From the NCBI RefSeq assembly GCF_000350525.1, contig NZ_AOCN01000007.1:124001-188000 (forward strand): DNA of 64,000 bases, given 5' to 3'. The position numbers and the translations under genes were made by a program. Under the pieces are notes generated by a model. It did no database searches. It worked only from the letters and a program-made list of their open reading frames with translations, and was not told the origin of the DNA. Source of the stretch: Leucobacter salsicius M1-8. GTDB lineage: Bacteria; Actinomycetota; Actinomycetes; Actinomycetales; Microbacteriaceae. Below are positions 50,384-59,016 of this stretch, in pieces (positions within the stretch are counted from its first letter, which is position 1; every line of letters begins with the position of its first letter).

Positions 50384-51180
50384 GCACGCACCTCCCGCTT
50401 CGTGCGCAGGTCGTGACCCTGTTCGATGCGCAGCCAGGGCACGCAGACGCGCTCGATGAGCGCGACCGTGCCATACAGCGCGAGGGTGAGCAGAGTGCTC
50501 ACGAGCACCGCGGCCAGCACGAGGTCGGTGCGAAACACGTGCTTCGCCGACTGCATGTAGACGCCCAGGCCAGTGACGGCGCCCGCGTACTCGGCGAAGA
50601 TCGCGCCGACGACGGCGTAGGTGATCGAGATGCGCAGCGACGAGAAGAACGACGGGATCGAGGCGGGCAGCCGGATCATGTGAAACACCGTGAGCCGCTT
50701 TGCCCCCATCGAGCGCAGCAGGTGTTCGGCCTCGGGCTCTGCCGACGCGAAGCCGCGCATGAACCCGACGACCATGGGAAAGAAGGTGACGAATGCGACC
50801 AACAGAATCTTGGGCAGTAGCCCGAATCCGAACCACAGCACGACGAGCGGGGCGAGCGCAATGAGCGGCAGGGTCTGACTCACGATGAGCAGCGGCAGGA
50901 GCGCGCGGCGCAGCAGCGGCGAGAAATCGAGCAGCGAAGCCGTGAGAAATGCCACCGAGACCGAGAGCGCGAAACCCACGAGCGTCGCGAGGAGCGTGGG
51001 TACCGTGTTGCGCCAGAGGGCGTCGCGCTGCTCGTGGCCCGATTCGAGGATGCGGGTGGGCGACGGCAGCATGTCTGCTGGCACCAGCCCCGTAGTCGAC
51101 GCGAACTGCCACAGCGCGAGCAACGCCACCGCAGCCACGAGGGGCGGCAGCAGCGCGCTCGCGAGGCTGGGCCGGTTCAA
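50380..51180 (-). CDS. thiX: Thiamine-precursor ABC transporter permease (ThiX-like)
   Basis: The 266-residue permease has about six helices and the SsuC/TauC/ThiX-type EAA loop EAEHLLRSMGAKRLTVFHMIRLPASIPSFF. It begins MNRPSLASALLPPLVAAVAL, and WRNTVPTLLATLVGFALSVS is the usual domain entry. Both ends overlap their neighbours by four bases, so the three transporter genes are translationally coupled. Confidence 0.88.
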   Translation of the reverse strand: MNRPSLASALLPPLVAAVALLALWQFASTTGLVPADMLPSPTRILESGHEQRDALWRNTVPTLLATLVGFALSVSVAFLTASLLDFSPLLRRALLPLLIVSQTLPLIALAPLVVLWFGFGLLPKILLVAFVTFFPMVVGFMRGFASAEPEAEHLLRSMGAKRLTVFHMIRLPASIPSFFSSLRISITYAVVGAIFAEYAGAVTGLGVYMQSAKHVFRTDLVLAAVLVSTLLTLALYGTVALIERVCVPWLRIEQGHDLRTKREVRA

Positions 51181-52250
51181 CCGAGGAACTCGTCGGTGTA
51201 GTACTCGCTCCAGTCGGGCTCTGCTGTCAGTGGCTTGCCCTCGGCGTCGACGAGGAAGCCCTGCTTAAACAGGAACGCACCAAACTCGTTCCAAGCCTCG
51301 GGGTTCGGTGCGCCGATCGGGCGATCGGGCGAGACGAGGAACCCCTCGTCTGCCATGAGCGCGGTCGAACGCTTCACGAGTTCCTGCGCAGTGCCAAGCG
51401 TGTCGGGGTTGGCCGCGATCAGCAGGTCGGCGGCCTCCCTGGGATGATCGGTCGCGTACTGATAGCCGCGAGCAACCGCCTGCACAAACGCCTCGGCCTC
51501 CTCGGAGTGTTCGTTCAGAAACGCCTCGCTCGAGACGATGCCGGTCGACTGCTGGTCTGGCACCCCGAAGTCCTGGTACTTGAAGGCCCGGTATGGGTGT
51601 CCGTCGATTTCGGTCTGCAGGTTCTCCCATGTTGCGACCGACAGCGTGAAATCAATGCGCCCCTGCGACAGCGCCTCGTAGGCGCCGGTGTCGAGCACGA
51701 CCTCCTCGAAGTCTCCCGATCCGCCGTCGCCGGTGATCGTTCCCTTCGCAAGCGCCGTGTACAGCGGTGCGCCGAAGCCGCCGAAGGTAAGCCCGTCGAG
51801 ATCTGAGGGGCGGGTGATGTCTTCGCGGTCGCCGAGCACGACGAGGCGGCCCGTGTCAGTCTGGGTGATGCTGTACACCGACTTCACGTCGAGCCCCGAG
51901 GTGCGGGCCATCTGCACGCTCGACTGGCCACCGATGCTGAAGTCGGCTTCGCCGGCCGACACGAGCTGCATAGCCGAGGCCGAGCCGTACGGCAGAATCT
52001 CGACGTCGATGCCGGCGTCCTCGAAATACCCGAGCTCGTCAGCCACGAAGACGCCGATGTGGTTCGTGTTGGGGGCCCAGTCGAGCGCAAAGCTGACCTG
52101 CGTAGGGGCCGATCCGGCATCTGCGGAGGCGGCAGCATCTGAGGGTTCTGCCCCCGAGCATCCCGCGAGCGCGAGCGCTCCCGAGGCGGCCAGTGCCGCG
52201 GCGGCGAGCGCCCGGCGTGCGAATGTAGGCGTGGTTGTGTGGTTTCGCAT
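51177..52250 (-). CDS. thiY: NMT1/THI5-like substrate-binding lipoprotein for a thiamine pyrimidine precursor (ThiY-like)
   Basis: The 357-residue protein has a lipoprotein signal (RRALAAAALAASGALALAGC) with lipobox LAGC. The mature domain starts VSFALDWAPNTNHIGVFVADELGYFEDAGIDVEIL, the NMT1/THI5 pattern (DWxPNxNHxG...A) of proteins that bind formyl-aminopyrimidine or related HMP precursors; DFSIGGQSSV and FGGFGAPLYTAL follow. ATG 52250 is the natural signal-peptide start; the longer open frame runs into the riboswitch. It is the first gene after the TPP riboswitch, which supports a thiamine-precursor ligand. Confidence 0.9.
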   Translation of the reverse strand: MRNHTTTPTFARRALAAAALAASGALALAGCSGAEPSDAAASADAGSAPTQVSFALDWAPNTNHIGVFVADELGYFEDAGIDVEILPYGSASAMQLVSAGEADFSIGGQSSVQMARTSGLDVKSVYSITQTDTGRLVVLGDREDITRPSDLDGLTFGGFGAPLYTALAKGTITGDGGSGDFEEVVLDTGAYEALSQGRIDFTLSVATWENLQTEIDGHPYRAFKYQDFGVPDQQSTGIVSSEAFLNEHSEEAEAFVQAVARGYQYATDHPREAADLLIAANPDTLGTAQELVKRSTALMADEGFLVSPDRPIGAPNPEAWNEFGAFLFKQGFLVDAEGKPLTAEPDWSEYYTDEFLG

Positions 52251-52292
52251 GAAAGCGTGCCCCTTTTTCGTGGTGGGCACGGGTTCGATAAG

Positions 52293-52384
52293 AGTGTCTC
52301 CCTGCGCTGGCATGACCCAGATCAGGTTCGACGGTCGAAGGTTGATGACCTTCCTCTCAGCCCGGCATACCGGACTCCCGTGTG
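52293..52384 (-). ncRNA. TPP (THI-element) riboswitch
   Basis: Read on the minus strand the leader has the thi-box elements in order: CCGGGCTGAGAGG (the CUGAGA pyrimidine-sensor part), an intervening AAGGTC..GACCTT-like stem, then CCTGATCTGGGTCATGCCAG and CGCAGGGA (pyrophosphate sensor and P1 closure). It begins with CGGGAGTCCGG-type P1/P2 sequence and ends 42 bases before the thiY start. With TPP bound it should reduce expression of the thiYXZ operon, probably by hiding the ribosome-binding site or by termination. Confidence 0.93.
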
Positions 52385-52441
52385 GCTCACATGCTAGCAG
52401 CGACCCTCGACATCGCGGCAACCGCAGATCCCACGATCCCC

Positions 52442-52447
52442 TATGGT
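52442..52447 (+). promoter_or_regulatory. -10 box TATGGT for a leaderless ykoF-like mRNA
   Basis: TATGGT lies seven bases before the GTG at 52455. There is no good Shine-Dalgarno, so a leaderless start at that GTG is favoured over the ATG that lies inside the box itself. Confidence 0.4.
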
Positions 52448-52454
52448 GGGTTTC

Positions 52455-53120
52455 GTGACGACATCAGCCAACGACGCTTCGACTACGCCCGCCGCCATCA
52501 TGACACCTGTCGAGTACGGCGTGGGCGCCAGGTTCACGCTGTCGATCTACGACTCCGACTACGTACGCATCATTCTGGGCGCGCTCGCCGAGTGTGACGC
52601 AACGGGACTCACCGTGACAACGAACGATATCTCGACGTTTGTCACGGGCTCGGAGCAGCGCGTGGTGAACTACATCAGCGACGTGATTGCTGTCGCCGCG
52701 GCGAGCGGCGCGCATCTCTCTGCGGCGATCCTGCTGTCTCGCGGCTGCCCCGGCGAGCTGGCCTGCGCGCTGCCGCAGGGGGTGTATGCGTTGGCCGCCG
52801 CCCCGATCGCGCTCGATGCGACGGGGGTGCGGGCCCGGGCGCACTGGTCGCTCTACCCGCTGCTCGATGGTGCGTCGGGTTCCGGATCGGCCCACGCCGT
52901 GCCCACCGAGCACATGGGCCCGATCTACGCCGCGATCGAGGAGGCCAAACGGTCAGGAATCTTCTCGGGCTCCGACCACTTCGCGACCCGGCTCGACGGA
53001 GACCTCGCGCAGGTCTTGCAGACCGCCGCGAACGCTTGGATCGGCGTGGGCGCGGTCGTGCAGCACGTCGTCACCCACCTGACTGTGTCGATCAACAGCC
53101 CCTCGCCCATTCGTGACTGA
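52455..53120 (+). CDS. YkoF-family thiamine/HMP-binding protein
   Basis: The 221-residue protein has the tandem ferredoxin-like half pattern of Bacillus YkoF: GVGARFTLSIYDSDYVRIILGAL...LTVTTNDISTFVTGSEQRVVNYI, then GVRARAHWSLYPL..GPIYAAIEEAKRSGIFSGSDHFATRLDGDLAQVL. YkoF binds thiamine or its pyrimidine moiety and accompanies HMP transport genes. Its position back-to-back with the TPP-riboswitch-controlled importer agrees. I prefer the GTG at 52455 (TATGGT seven bases upstream) to the ATG at 52443. The end overlaps the monooxygenase gene by eight bases. Confidence 0.85.
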   Translation: MTTSANDASTTPAAIMTPVEYGVGARFTLSIYDSDYVRIILGALAECDATGLTVTTNDISTFVTGSEQRVVNYISDVIAVAAASGAHLSAAILLSRGCPGELACALPQGVYALAAAPIALDATGVRARAHWSLYPLLDGASGSGSAHAVPTEHMGPIYAAIEEAKRSGIFSGSDHFATRLDGDLAQVLQTAANAWIGVGAVVQHVVTHLTVSINSPSPIRD

Positions 53121-54477
53121 GCGGCGAACTTCGGGCATGCACCTCGTCGGCATGGTGAACCCGCCGACGAGTCAGTACGCCGAGAACTGGCGTAACCCGC
53201 TGGGCCGCGCCGATTGGCTGAGCGGGCGCTTCTACCAGGATCTCGGCCGCACCCTCGAGCGCGGACTGTTCGACATGATCTTCTTCGCCGACGCCCTCGC
53301 TGTGCCCGAGGACGGCGCGGGTGACTACGCGACGACACTGCGCACCGCTGGCAAGGGGTCCATCTATCTCGATCCGGTGACGACCATTGCGCTCGTTGCC
53401 GGTGCGACGAGCAAGATTGGTCTCGGTGCGACGGTGTCAACGAGCTTCGTGCCGCCCTACGCCATCGCCCGCCAGCTGCTATCTGTGGACCATCTCTCTG
53501 GCGGCCGCGTCGCCTGGAACATCGTGACTTCGACGACCGACGCTGAGGCCCGCAACATGGGCCAGGCCGGCATCGCCTCACCGGGTGATCGCTACGATCA
53601 CGCCGATCAGGTGGTTGAGACGGTCACGCAACTCTGGAATTCTTGGGAACCAGGCGCGCTGGTGCACGACCAAGAAGCGGGCCTGTTTGCTGACCCGGAT
53701 CGCGTTCATCGCGTTGCCGACGAGCTTGCTGATCTCGCTCGCGGCCCGTTCACGCTGCCGCGCAGCCCGCAGGGCCAGCCGGTGCTGATGCAGGCCGGAT
53801 CATCGCCGCGCGGCCGCGCCTTTGCCGCGCGATGGGCCGAAATTGTGTTCGCGATCGGGGATTCCGAGGACGACATGCGGGCACTGCGCGAAGAGCTCCG
53901 TGATCGCGCACGCGTCGACCACGGGCGCGATCCCGACTCGATCAGGGTGTTACAGGGGGTGCAGCCCATCGTGGGGTGGACCGAGGCGGAGGCCCAGGCG
54001 AAGCTCACGTCACTCAAGGCGCAGATCGACCTCCCCGCAGCCCTCACGAAGCTCGAGCGGTTGCTGCACGCCGAGGCGCTCGACCCGGCCGCGCGCGCAA
54101 ACGAGGCACTTGCGGCCCACCGCGGAGCCACGGGCAGCGTGGGCTTCGAGGACATGCTCGCTTCAGTCAGCGAGCGCCGCGACTTTACCGTCGCCGAGCT
54201 CGCGATCGAACAGGCCCTCAACCAGCTCCACCCGCAGCTGGTGGGTTGCCCCGCCACCATTGCTGATCGTCTCGAGCACCTGTTTCTGACGGAGGCCGCA
54301 GACGGGTTCATTGTGATGCCGGCCCTGTACCACTCGTCCTTCGAGGACTTCGTCAACGGGGTGGTCCCCGAATTGCAGCGGCGCGGCGTGTTTCGCCGCG
54401 CGTACGGGGGCGAAACGTTGCGGGCGCTGCTCGATCAGCCCAGCCCCGGTGCTTTCGAGGCCCAAGCACGCCGATGA
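53113..54477 (+). CDS. LLM-class flavin-dependent monooxygenase (NtaA/SnaA/DszA type)
   Basis: The 454-residue protein is a bacterial-luciferase-like TIM barrel of the NtaA/SnaA/DszA/SoxA group: GMHLVGMVNPPTSQYAENWRNP, LERGLFDMIFFADALAVPED, SKIGLGATVSTSFVPPYAIARQLLSVDHLSGGRVAWNIVTS, GQPVLMQAGSSPRGRAFAARWAEIVF. These use reduced FMN from a partner reductase to oxygenate sulfur- or nitrogen-containing compounds. It overlaps the YkoF-like gene by eight bases and the GNAT gene by four, so it is coupled to thiamine-precursor handling and may oxidise a thiazole or pyrimidine compound (inference). Confidence 0.9.
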   Translation: MTERRTSGMHLVGMVNPPTSQYAENWRNPLGRADWLSGRFYQDLGRTLERGLFDMIFFADALAVPEDGAGDYATTLRTAGKGSIYLDPVTTIALVAGATSKIGLGATVSTSFVPPYAIARQLLSVDHLSGGRVAWNIVTSTTDAEARNMGQAGIASPGDRYDHADQVVETVTQLWNSWEPGALVHDQEAGLFADPDRVHRVADELADLARGPFTLPRSPQGQPVLMQAGSSPRGRAFAARWAEIVFAIGDSEDDMRALREELRDRARVDHGRDPDSIRVLQGVQPIVGWTEAEAQAKLTSLKAQIDLPAALTKLERLLHAEALDPAARANEALAAHRGATGSVGFEDMLASVSERRDFTVAELAIEQALNQLHPQLVGCPATIADRLEHLFLTEAADGFIVMPALYHSSFEDFVNGVVPELQRRGVFRRAYGGETLRALLDQPSPGAFEAQARR

Positions 54478-54983
54478 GCCTGACGATCCGCAGCGCGCAC
54501 GCAACCGAGTTCGCTTCTCTGGTGTCGCTGGAGGAGCGTGCCGACGCGATACTCGTGGAGTACCTGGGCGCGACGTCATGGCCAAACGCGGACCCTGATC
54601 GGTCGGCTCAGCTGGGCTTCACGCTCGTTGCCGAGATGGAAGGGGTCGACGAAGGCAACAGCACCCTCGTAGGGTTCGCGCAGGTATTGCTGCCTGACGG
54701 TCTCGCTCATCTCGAGCAGCTCTCTGTTCTTCCCGAGCATGGCCGCCGGGGTATTGGAGGGGCGCTCCTCGAGGCCACGGTGACCGAGGCTCGAGGCCGC
54801 GGCTTCGCCGAACTTACGCTGCGCACGTACGCCGATGTACCTTGGAACGCGCCCTTCTACGCCAGGCACGGATTCGTGGAGAGTGATCCGGATTCTGATT
54901 TTCACCGCATGCTCGTTACGGCAGAGGCCAGGCTCGGCCTCGAACGCTATGGCCGCCGAGTGCAGATGACTCGGGTGCTCTAA
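54474..54983 (+). CDS. GNAT-family N-acetyltransferase
   Basis: The 169-residue protein has the GNAT core: SLTIRSAHATEFASLVSLEE start, central strand LVGFAQVLLPDGLAHLEQLSVLPEHGRRGIGGALLEA (motif A with the acetyl-CoA pyrophosphate loop R-R-G-I-G-G), LTLRTYADVPWNAPFYARHGF (motif B, Y general acid). Substrate is unknown. The ATG overlaps the monooxygenase stop (ATGA), placing it in the same translationally coupled unit. Confidence 0.9.
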   Translation: MSLTIRSAHATEFASLVSLEERADAILVEYLGATSWPNADPDRSAQLGFTLVAEMEGVDEGNSTLVGFAQVLLPDGLAHLEQLSVLPEHGRRGIGGALLEATVTEARGRGFAELTLRTYADVPWNAPFYARHGFVESDPDSDFHRMLVTAEARLGLERYGRRVQMTRVL

Positions 54984-55004
54984 AGCACCTACGAAGTCAC
55001 GCCG

Positions 55005-55886
55005 CTACTGGCGTCCCGTGAACTTGTCCATCGACGAGTACACGTGAAAGAGCTTGTCGGCGACTGCGTCCCAGGCGCGCGTCGGCAGCACCCCGCGAAA
55101 CGCCATCGAGAGCTTCACCGTCCACGGCCTCAGCACGAGCGGCTTGCCCGCGACCATGCCCTCCCACGCTGCGCGCGCGGCGCGCACCGGCGTCATGATC
55201 GGGGTGAGCAGCGGGCCGCGGGCCCCCTCGAACATGCCGGTCGAGATGTAGCTCGGGCAAAAGGTCGTGACGGCCACGTGTTCAGCGCCGGATCGGCAGA
55301 GCTCCAGCCGCAGCGATTCGCTCCAGCCGATCATCGCCCACTTCGAGGCTGCGTACACGCTCATGCGCGGATTCGCGAGCGTGCCCGCGGCCGACGCGAT
55401 GTTGAGAATGCGCTTGGGGCGTGAGCGGTCGGCGATCATGTCGGGCAGCAGTTCCCGCGTCAGCCACATGGGAGCGAGCGTGTTCACCCGCATCGTGAGT
55501 TCAATGTCGTGCTCGGGGTCGTGCTCCCAGAACAGCGCGCCGCGCACAATGCCCGCATTGTTCACGAGCACGTCGACCGCGCCGAGCTCGTCGCGGGTCC
55601 GCTTCGCTTCGCGGGCCACGGCCTCGCGGTCAGCGATATCGACGGCGTAGGCCCGGGCCCGCGTGCGCGGGTAGAGCCGTTCGATGTCTGCGGCGAGCGC
55701 GGTGGCGCGATCCTCGTCGACGTCCCACAGCGCAATTGCGGCCGCACCCTCTTTCGCGGCGCGGCGCGCATACAGCTCCCCCATGCCGCGGGCTGCCCCG
55801 GTGATGAGCACGACCGCGCCAGCGGTGATGTACTCGGCGCGACGCCTAGCCTGCGATCGTGCGAGGACGTTTAACTTCGATGTCAT
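55005..55886 (-). CDS. Short-chain dehydrogenase/reductase
   Basis: The 293-residue SDR has TGAARGMGELYARRAA (cofactor loop, residues about 30-45), an acidic LWDVDEDRA end of the second strand that favours NAD+, VDVLVNNAGIV, ILNIASAAGTLANP with the catalytic Ser, and VYAASKWAMIG with Tyr and Lys. The 40-residue C-terminal extension (LVLRPWTVKLSMAFRGVLPTRAWDAVADKLFHVY) resembles retinol-dehydrogenase-like membrane-associated SDRs. It is a single gene; it converges with the GNAT gene 21 bases away. Confidence 0.9.
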   Translation of the reverse strand: MTSKLNVLARSQARRRAEYITAGAVVLITGAARGMGELYARRAAKEGAAAIALWDVDEDRATALAADIERLYPRTRARAYAVDIADREAVAREAKRTRDELGAVDVLVNNAGIVRGALFWEHDPEHDIELTMRVNTLAPMWLTRELLPDMIADRSRPKRILNIASAAGTLANPRMSVYAASKWAMIGWSESLRLELCRSGAEHVAVTTFCPSYISTGMFEGARGPLLTPIMTPVRAARAAWEGMVAGKPLVLRPWTVKLSMAFRGVLPTRAWDAVADKLFHVYSSMDKFTGRQ

Positions 55887-55985
55887 GGCCCCACCCTAGC
55901 CGTGGGGGACGTGCACAGCAGTCAACGTCCCCTGGTCATTCTGCGTGAGCTTGCGAGCCGCAGAATCCATCGGTGGTGGATCATG

Positions 55986-56024
55986 CGACTACGCCCGCCC
56001 CGAGAATCGGGGTGGGCGTAGTCG
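55986..56024 (-). terminator. Terminator of the pot operon
   Basis: CGACTACGCCCGCCCCGA pairs with TCGGGGTGGGCGTAGTCG (18 bp, one G-T) around a GAA loop, ten bases after the potD stop. Confidence 0.75.
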
Positions 56025-56034
56025 CGGTGTGGGA

Positions 56035-57147
56035 CTAGCCCTTGAAGGTCTCGAAGATCTTCGTGTAGTTCGTCATCTCCTCGTTGTTGCAGGGCTTGAC
56101 CGGCTGCGCAAGGTCGTAGCCCTCGGGCAGGTTGATGGCGGGGCTGTTCTTGAGCTCTTCGCTCATCAGCTCCTGTGTGCCCTTCACGCCTGAGTTGTAG
56201 GCCTGGAAGTTTACGGCGACCGCCATGTTCTCGGGGTCAAGCATCCAGTTGAGGAACGTCTTGGCCTGGTCGACGTTCTTCGCGCCGCTCGGAATCGTGA
56301 AGTTGTCCTGCCACAGGGCGATGCCCTCCTTCGGGTAGACGAACTCGAGGCTCGGGCGATCCTGCATGGCGCGGTGGGCCGCACCGTTCCAGATCATCGC
56401 CATCGTCTGCTCGCCGTTCGCAAGTCGTTCGAGGATGCCGTCGCTGTTGATGGTGCCGACGCGCGGCTTGAAGTCGACGAGCAGATCTTGCACCGCCTGC
56501 AGCTCGGGGCCGTCGGTCGTGCAGAACTCTCCGCCGGTCACGCGCAGGCCGGCGTTGATGACCTCGGTCTGGTCATTCATCGTGCCGACCTTGCCGGCGG
56601 ACTCGGGCGGGTTGAAGTAGTCGGCCCACGAGTCGAGCTTCTCGGTGACGACGGCGGTGTCGTACATGAACGAGGTCGTGCCGTAGAGGTATGGGGTCGA
56701 GAACTTGCGGCCCTCGTCGAAGTAGACGTCGAGGAAGGCCGGCTCAATGTTGCCGCCGTTGGGCAGGCTCGTCGCGTCGAACTCAAGCAGCAGGCCGTCA
56801 TTGGCCAGAATTTCGACCATGTAGTCGCTCGGCACGACCACGTCGTAGCCCGCACCGTCTGACGCGCGCAGCTTCGCTTCGAGGCTCTCGTTCGAGTCGT
56901 AGTAGTCGACGTTGAGCGTGATGCCCGTGTCGTCTTTGAACTTCTTCACGAGCTCTTCGGGGTAGTAGTCGCTCCAGGTATAGAGGTTGACCTCGCCACT
57001 TGTAGCCTCGACGTATTCGGTCGCGGCGGGGGCGTCGCCGCCACCCGCATCGGTGACCCCGCCGCCGCAGGCGGTCAGTGCGAGCGCACTTGCGGCCGTG
57101 ATCGCGAAGGCCGACGCGACCCGGCGACCCATAATCTTCTTATGCAT
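56035..57147 (-). CDS. potD: Polyamine ABC transporter substrate-binding lipoprotein (PotD/PotF-like)
   Basis: The 370-residue protein has a lipoprotein signal (RRVASAFAITAASALALTAC, lipobox LTAC) and the PotD start VNLYTWSDYYPEELVKKFKDDTGITLNVDYYDSNESLEAKL, then GYDVVVPSDYMVEIL and VPYLYGTTSF-like FSTPYLYGTTSFMYD. Aspartates and Trp residues that bind polyamine amines are in place (WSDYY, the D of PSDY). The ATG at 57147 has AAGGAG eight bases upstream and overlaps the potC end by eight bases. It delivers spermidine or putrescine to PotBC. Confidence 0.92.
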   Translation of the reverse strand: MHKKIMGRRVASAFAITAASALALTACGGGVTDAGGGDAPAATEYVEATSGEVNLYTWSDYYPEELVKKFKDDTGITLNVDYYDSNESLEAKLRASDGAGYDVVVPSDYMVEILANDGLLLEFDATSLPNGGNIEPAFLDVYFDEGRKFSTPYLYGTTSFMYDTAVVTEKLDSWADYFNPPESAGKVGTMNDQTEVINAGLRVTGGEFCTTDGPELQAVQDLLVDFKPRVGTINSDGILERLANGEQTMAMIWNGAAHRAMQDRPSLEFVYPKEGIALWQDNFTIPSGAKNVDQAKTFLNWMLDPENMAVAVNFQAYNSGVKGTQELMSEELKNSPAINLPEGYDLAQPVKPCNNEEMTNYTKIFETFKG

Positions 57148-58018
57148 GCTGCTTACTCCTTCGTTGGGTTTGCAAGAATGTGATGGTGGTAACGACGATG
57201 GCCATGACGAGCAGCAGCGTCGCGATGACGTTGACTGCGGGGCTCGCACCACGGCGAATCAGGCTGAACAGGAATACCGGTAGCGGGGTCGCTCCCGATG
57301 CCGAGAGGAAGTTCGAGATGATGAAGTCGTCGAGCGAGATCACGAACGACAGGATCGCGCCCGAGATGATGCCCGGCACTAGGAGCGGCAGCGTGATGCG
57401 CCGAAACGTCTGCCAAGTTGAGGCACCCAGGTCGGTGGCGGCCTCGAAGTAGCTCGTGCCGAGGCCCTTGAGCCGGGCGCGCACGGGCATCAGTGCGAAC
57501 GGAATACAGAACGACGTGTGGGCGAGCATCAACGCGAACATGCCGGGCTGTAGCCCGATCATGCGAATGAAGCCGAGGGTCGCGACCGCGAGCACGATCT
57601 CGGGCACCACGAGTGGGGCCGAGAGAATCGCGAGGGCGACCCCGCCAAACTTGGCCCGCAGTTGATCGATGGCGAGCGCGAACAGGATCGCAAAGATCGT
57701 CGCCACGATGGTTGCCACAATCGCGATCTGCAGCGACACTCCGACCGACTTTAGCAGGTTCGCGTTCTGCGCAACTTCTGCGAACCAGCGGGTGCTGAAG
57801 CCCTTCCAGATCAGCGCCGAGTCTCCGTCGTTGAACGCATAGATCGTGGTGATGAGGATCGGGATGTATAGGAACACGATGCCGAAGATCGCGATCGGGG
57901 CGACGCCGGGAAAGTTGCGCAGCTGCAGCGCCCGGGGCGCTTTGCGCGGTGCGGCCGGGGCAGGGCGATCCGGAGCAGCCGAGCCAGCAGGGCCAGCCGC
58001 GGGAGTGTGTGTGGTCAT
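57140..58018 (-). CDS. potC: Polyamine ABC transporter permease (PotC)
   Basis: The 292-residue permease has a Pro/Ala-rich N-terminal cytoplasmic tail (GPAGSAAPDRPAPAAPRKAP), about six helices, WFAEVAQNANLLKSVGVSLQIA before the core, and the EAA loop SYFEAATDLGASTWQTFRRITLPLLVPGIISG that docks on PotA. FVISLDDFIISNFLSA near the end is characteristic of PotC/YdcV. The start overlaps the potB stop by four bases. Confidence 0.92.
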   Translation of the reverse strand: MTTHTPAAGPAGSAAPDRPAPAAPRKAPRALQLRNFPGVAPIAIFGIVFLYIPILITTIYAFNDGDSALIWKGFSTRWFAEVAQNANLLKSVGVSLQIAIVATIVATIFAILFALAIDQLRAKFGGVALAILSAPLVVPEIVLAVATLGFIRMIGLQPGMFALMLAHTSFCIPFALMPVRARLKGLGTSYFEAATDLGASTWQTFRRITLPLLVPGIISGAILSFVISLDDFIISNFLSASGATPLPVFLFSLIRRGASPAVNVIATLLLVMAIVVTTITFLQTQRRSKQHA

Positions 58019-59016
58019 AGCGAGATCTCCACCTTCTTGCCCGATTTGCGGGAGTAGAGTGCGATCGCGATGAGCGCGATCATGAGCATGATGAGAATGA
58101 CCACCGAGAGCGCCGCGCCAAAGGGCCAGTTGCGGGCGTCGCCGAACTGCGACGCGATCAGGTTACCGATGAGCAGCACGTTGCCGCCGCCAAGCAGCAC
58201 CGGCTGCACGTACGAGCCGAAGGCGGGCATGAACACGAGCAGGATGCCCGACACGATGCCCGGCATTGCGAGCGGCAGAATGATGCGGCGCATCACGGTG
58301 ACCTTCTTGGCGCCCAGATCGTAGGCGGCCTCGGCGAGCCTGAAATCGAAGCCCGCGAGCGACGAGTAGATCGGCAACACCATGAACGGCAGGAACGTGT
58401 AAATGAGGCCGAGCTGCGATGCCATCGGCGTGTACAGCAACTCGAGCTTCGGGAATCCGAGGGCCGCAAGCGCCTCGTTCACGATGCCGTTTTCATTGAG
58501 AATCAGCATCCACGCGTAGGTGCGCACGAGCAGGTTCGTCCAGAACGGAATCGTGACGAGCAGCACGAGCACGTTCTGTAGTTTGGCCGAGCGGGTTGCG
58601 ATCCACAGTGCAATGGGAAACGACAGTACGAGGCACACGATCGTCGTCACGGCCCCCTGAAACAGCGAGTCGCCAAACACCTTCAGGTAGCGCGGATCGA
58701 ACTGGGTGTTGCCCACGAAGTCCGACTGGAACAGGAAGTTAATGTAGGGCTCGAGCGTGAACTGGTAGACGATGCCGCCGCCCTGCGGGGGCCGCGACAT
58801 GAATGAGAACACGATGATGATCACGAGCGGGCCGATCGTGAACAGGGCCGCGATGATGAGCGCGGGGATCACGCCCGGCCAGGCGAAACTGCCGGGCTTG
58901 CGCGTGCCACGCCCGCGGCGCTTCTGATCGCTCAACGGCACCATGTTCACGCCGGTGCGGTCGGCCACCGGCCTCGGTTCGGGGCGCTTCATGGGCGCCT
59001 CAGAGCGCGACATCAT
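58015..59016 (-). CDS. potB: Polyamine ABC transporter permease (PotB)
   Basis: The 333-residue permease has a long basic N-terminal tail, about six helices, NVLVLLVTIPFWTNLLVRTYAWMLIL (the PotB signature with RTYAW) and the EAA loop RLAEAAYDLGAKKVTVMRRIILPLAMPGIVSG. FMPAFGSYVQPVLLGGGN follows, as usual for the B-type partner. The start ATG overlaps the potA stop by four bases (ATGA). Confidence 0.92.
   Translation of the reverse strand: MMSRSEAPMKRPEPRPVADRTGVNMVPLSDQKRRGRGTRKPGSFAWPGVIPALIIAALFTIGPLVIIIVFSFMSRPPQGGGIVYQFTLEPYINFLFQSDFVGNTQFDPRYLKVFGDSLFQGAVTTIVCLVLSFPIALWIATRSAKLQNVLVLLVTIPFWTNLLVRTYAWMLILNENGIVNEALAALGFPKLELLYTPMASQLGLIYTFLPFMVLPIYSSLAGFDFRLAEAAYDLGAKKVTVMRRIILPLAMPGIVSGILLVFMPAFGSYVQPVLLGGGNVLLIGNLIASQFGDARNWPFGAALSVVILIMLMIALIAIALYSRKSGKKVEISL

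Noticed and set aside
50384-51112. N-terminal 240-residue extension of the ThiZ-like ORF
   Set aside because: It is an Arg/His-rich frame lying over the permease gene on the same strand; the ATG at 50383 overlapping the permease stop is the natural start.
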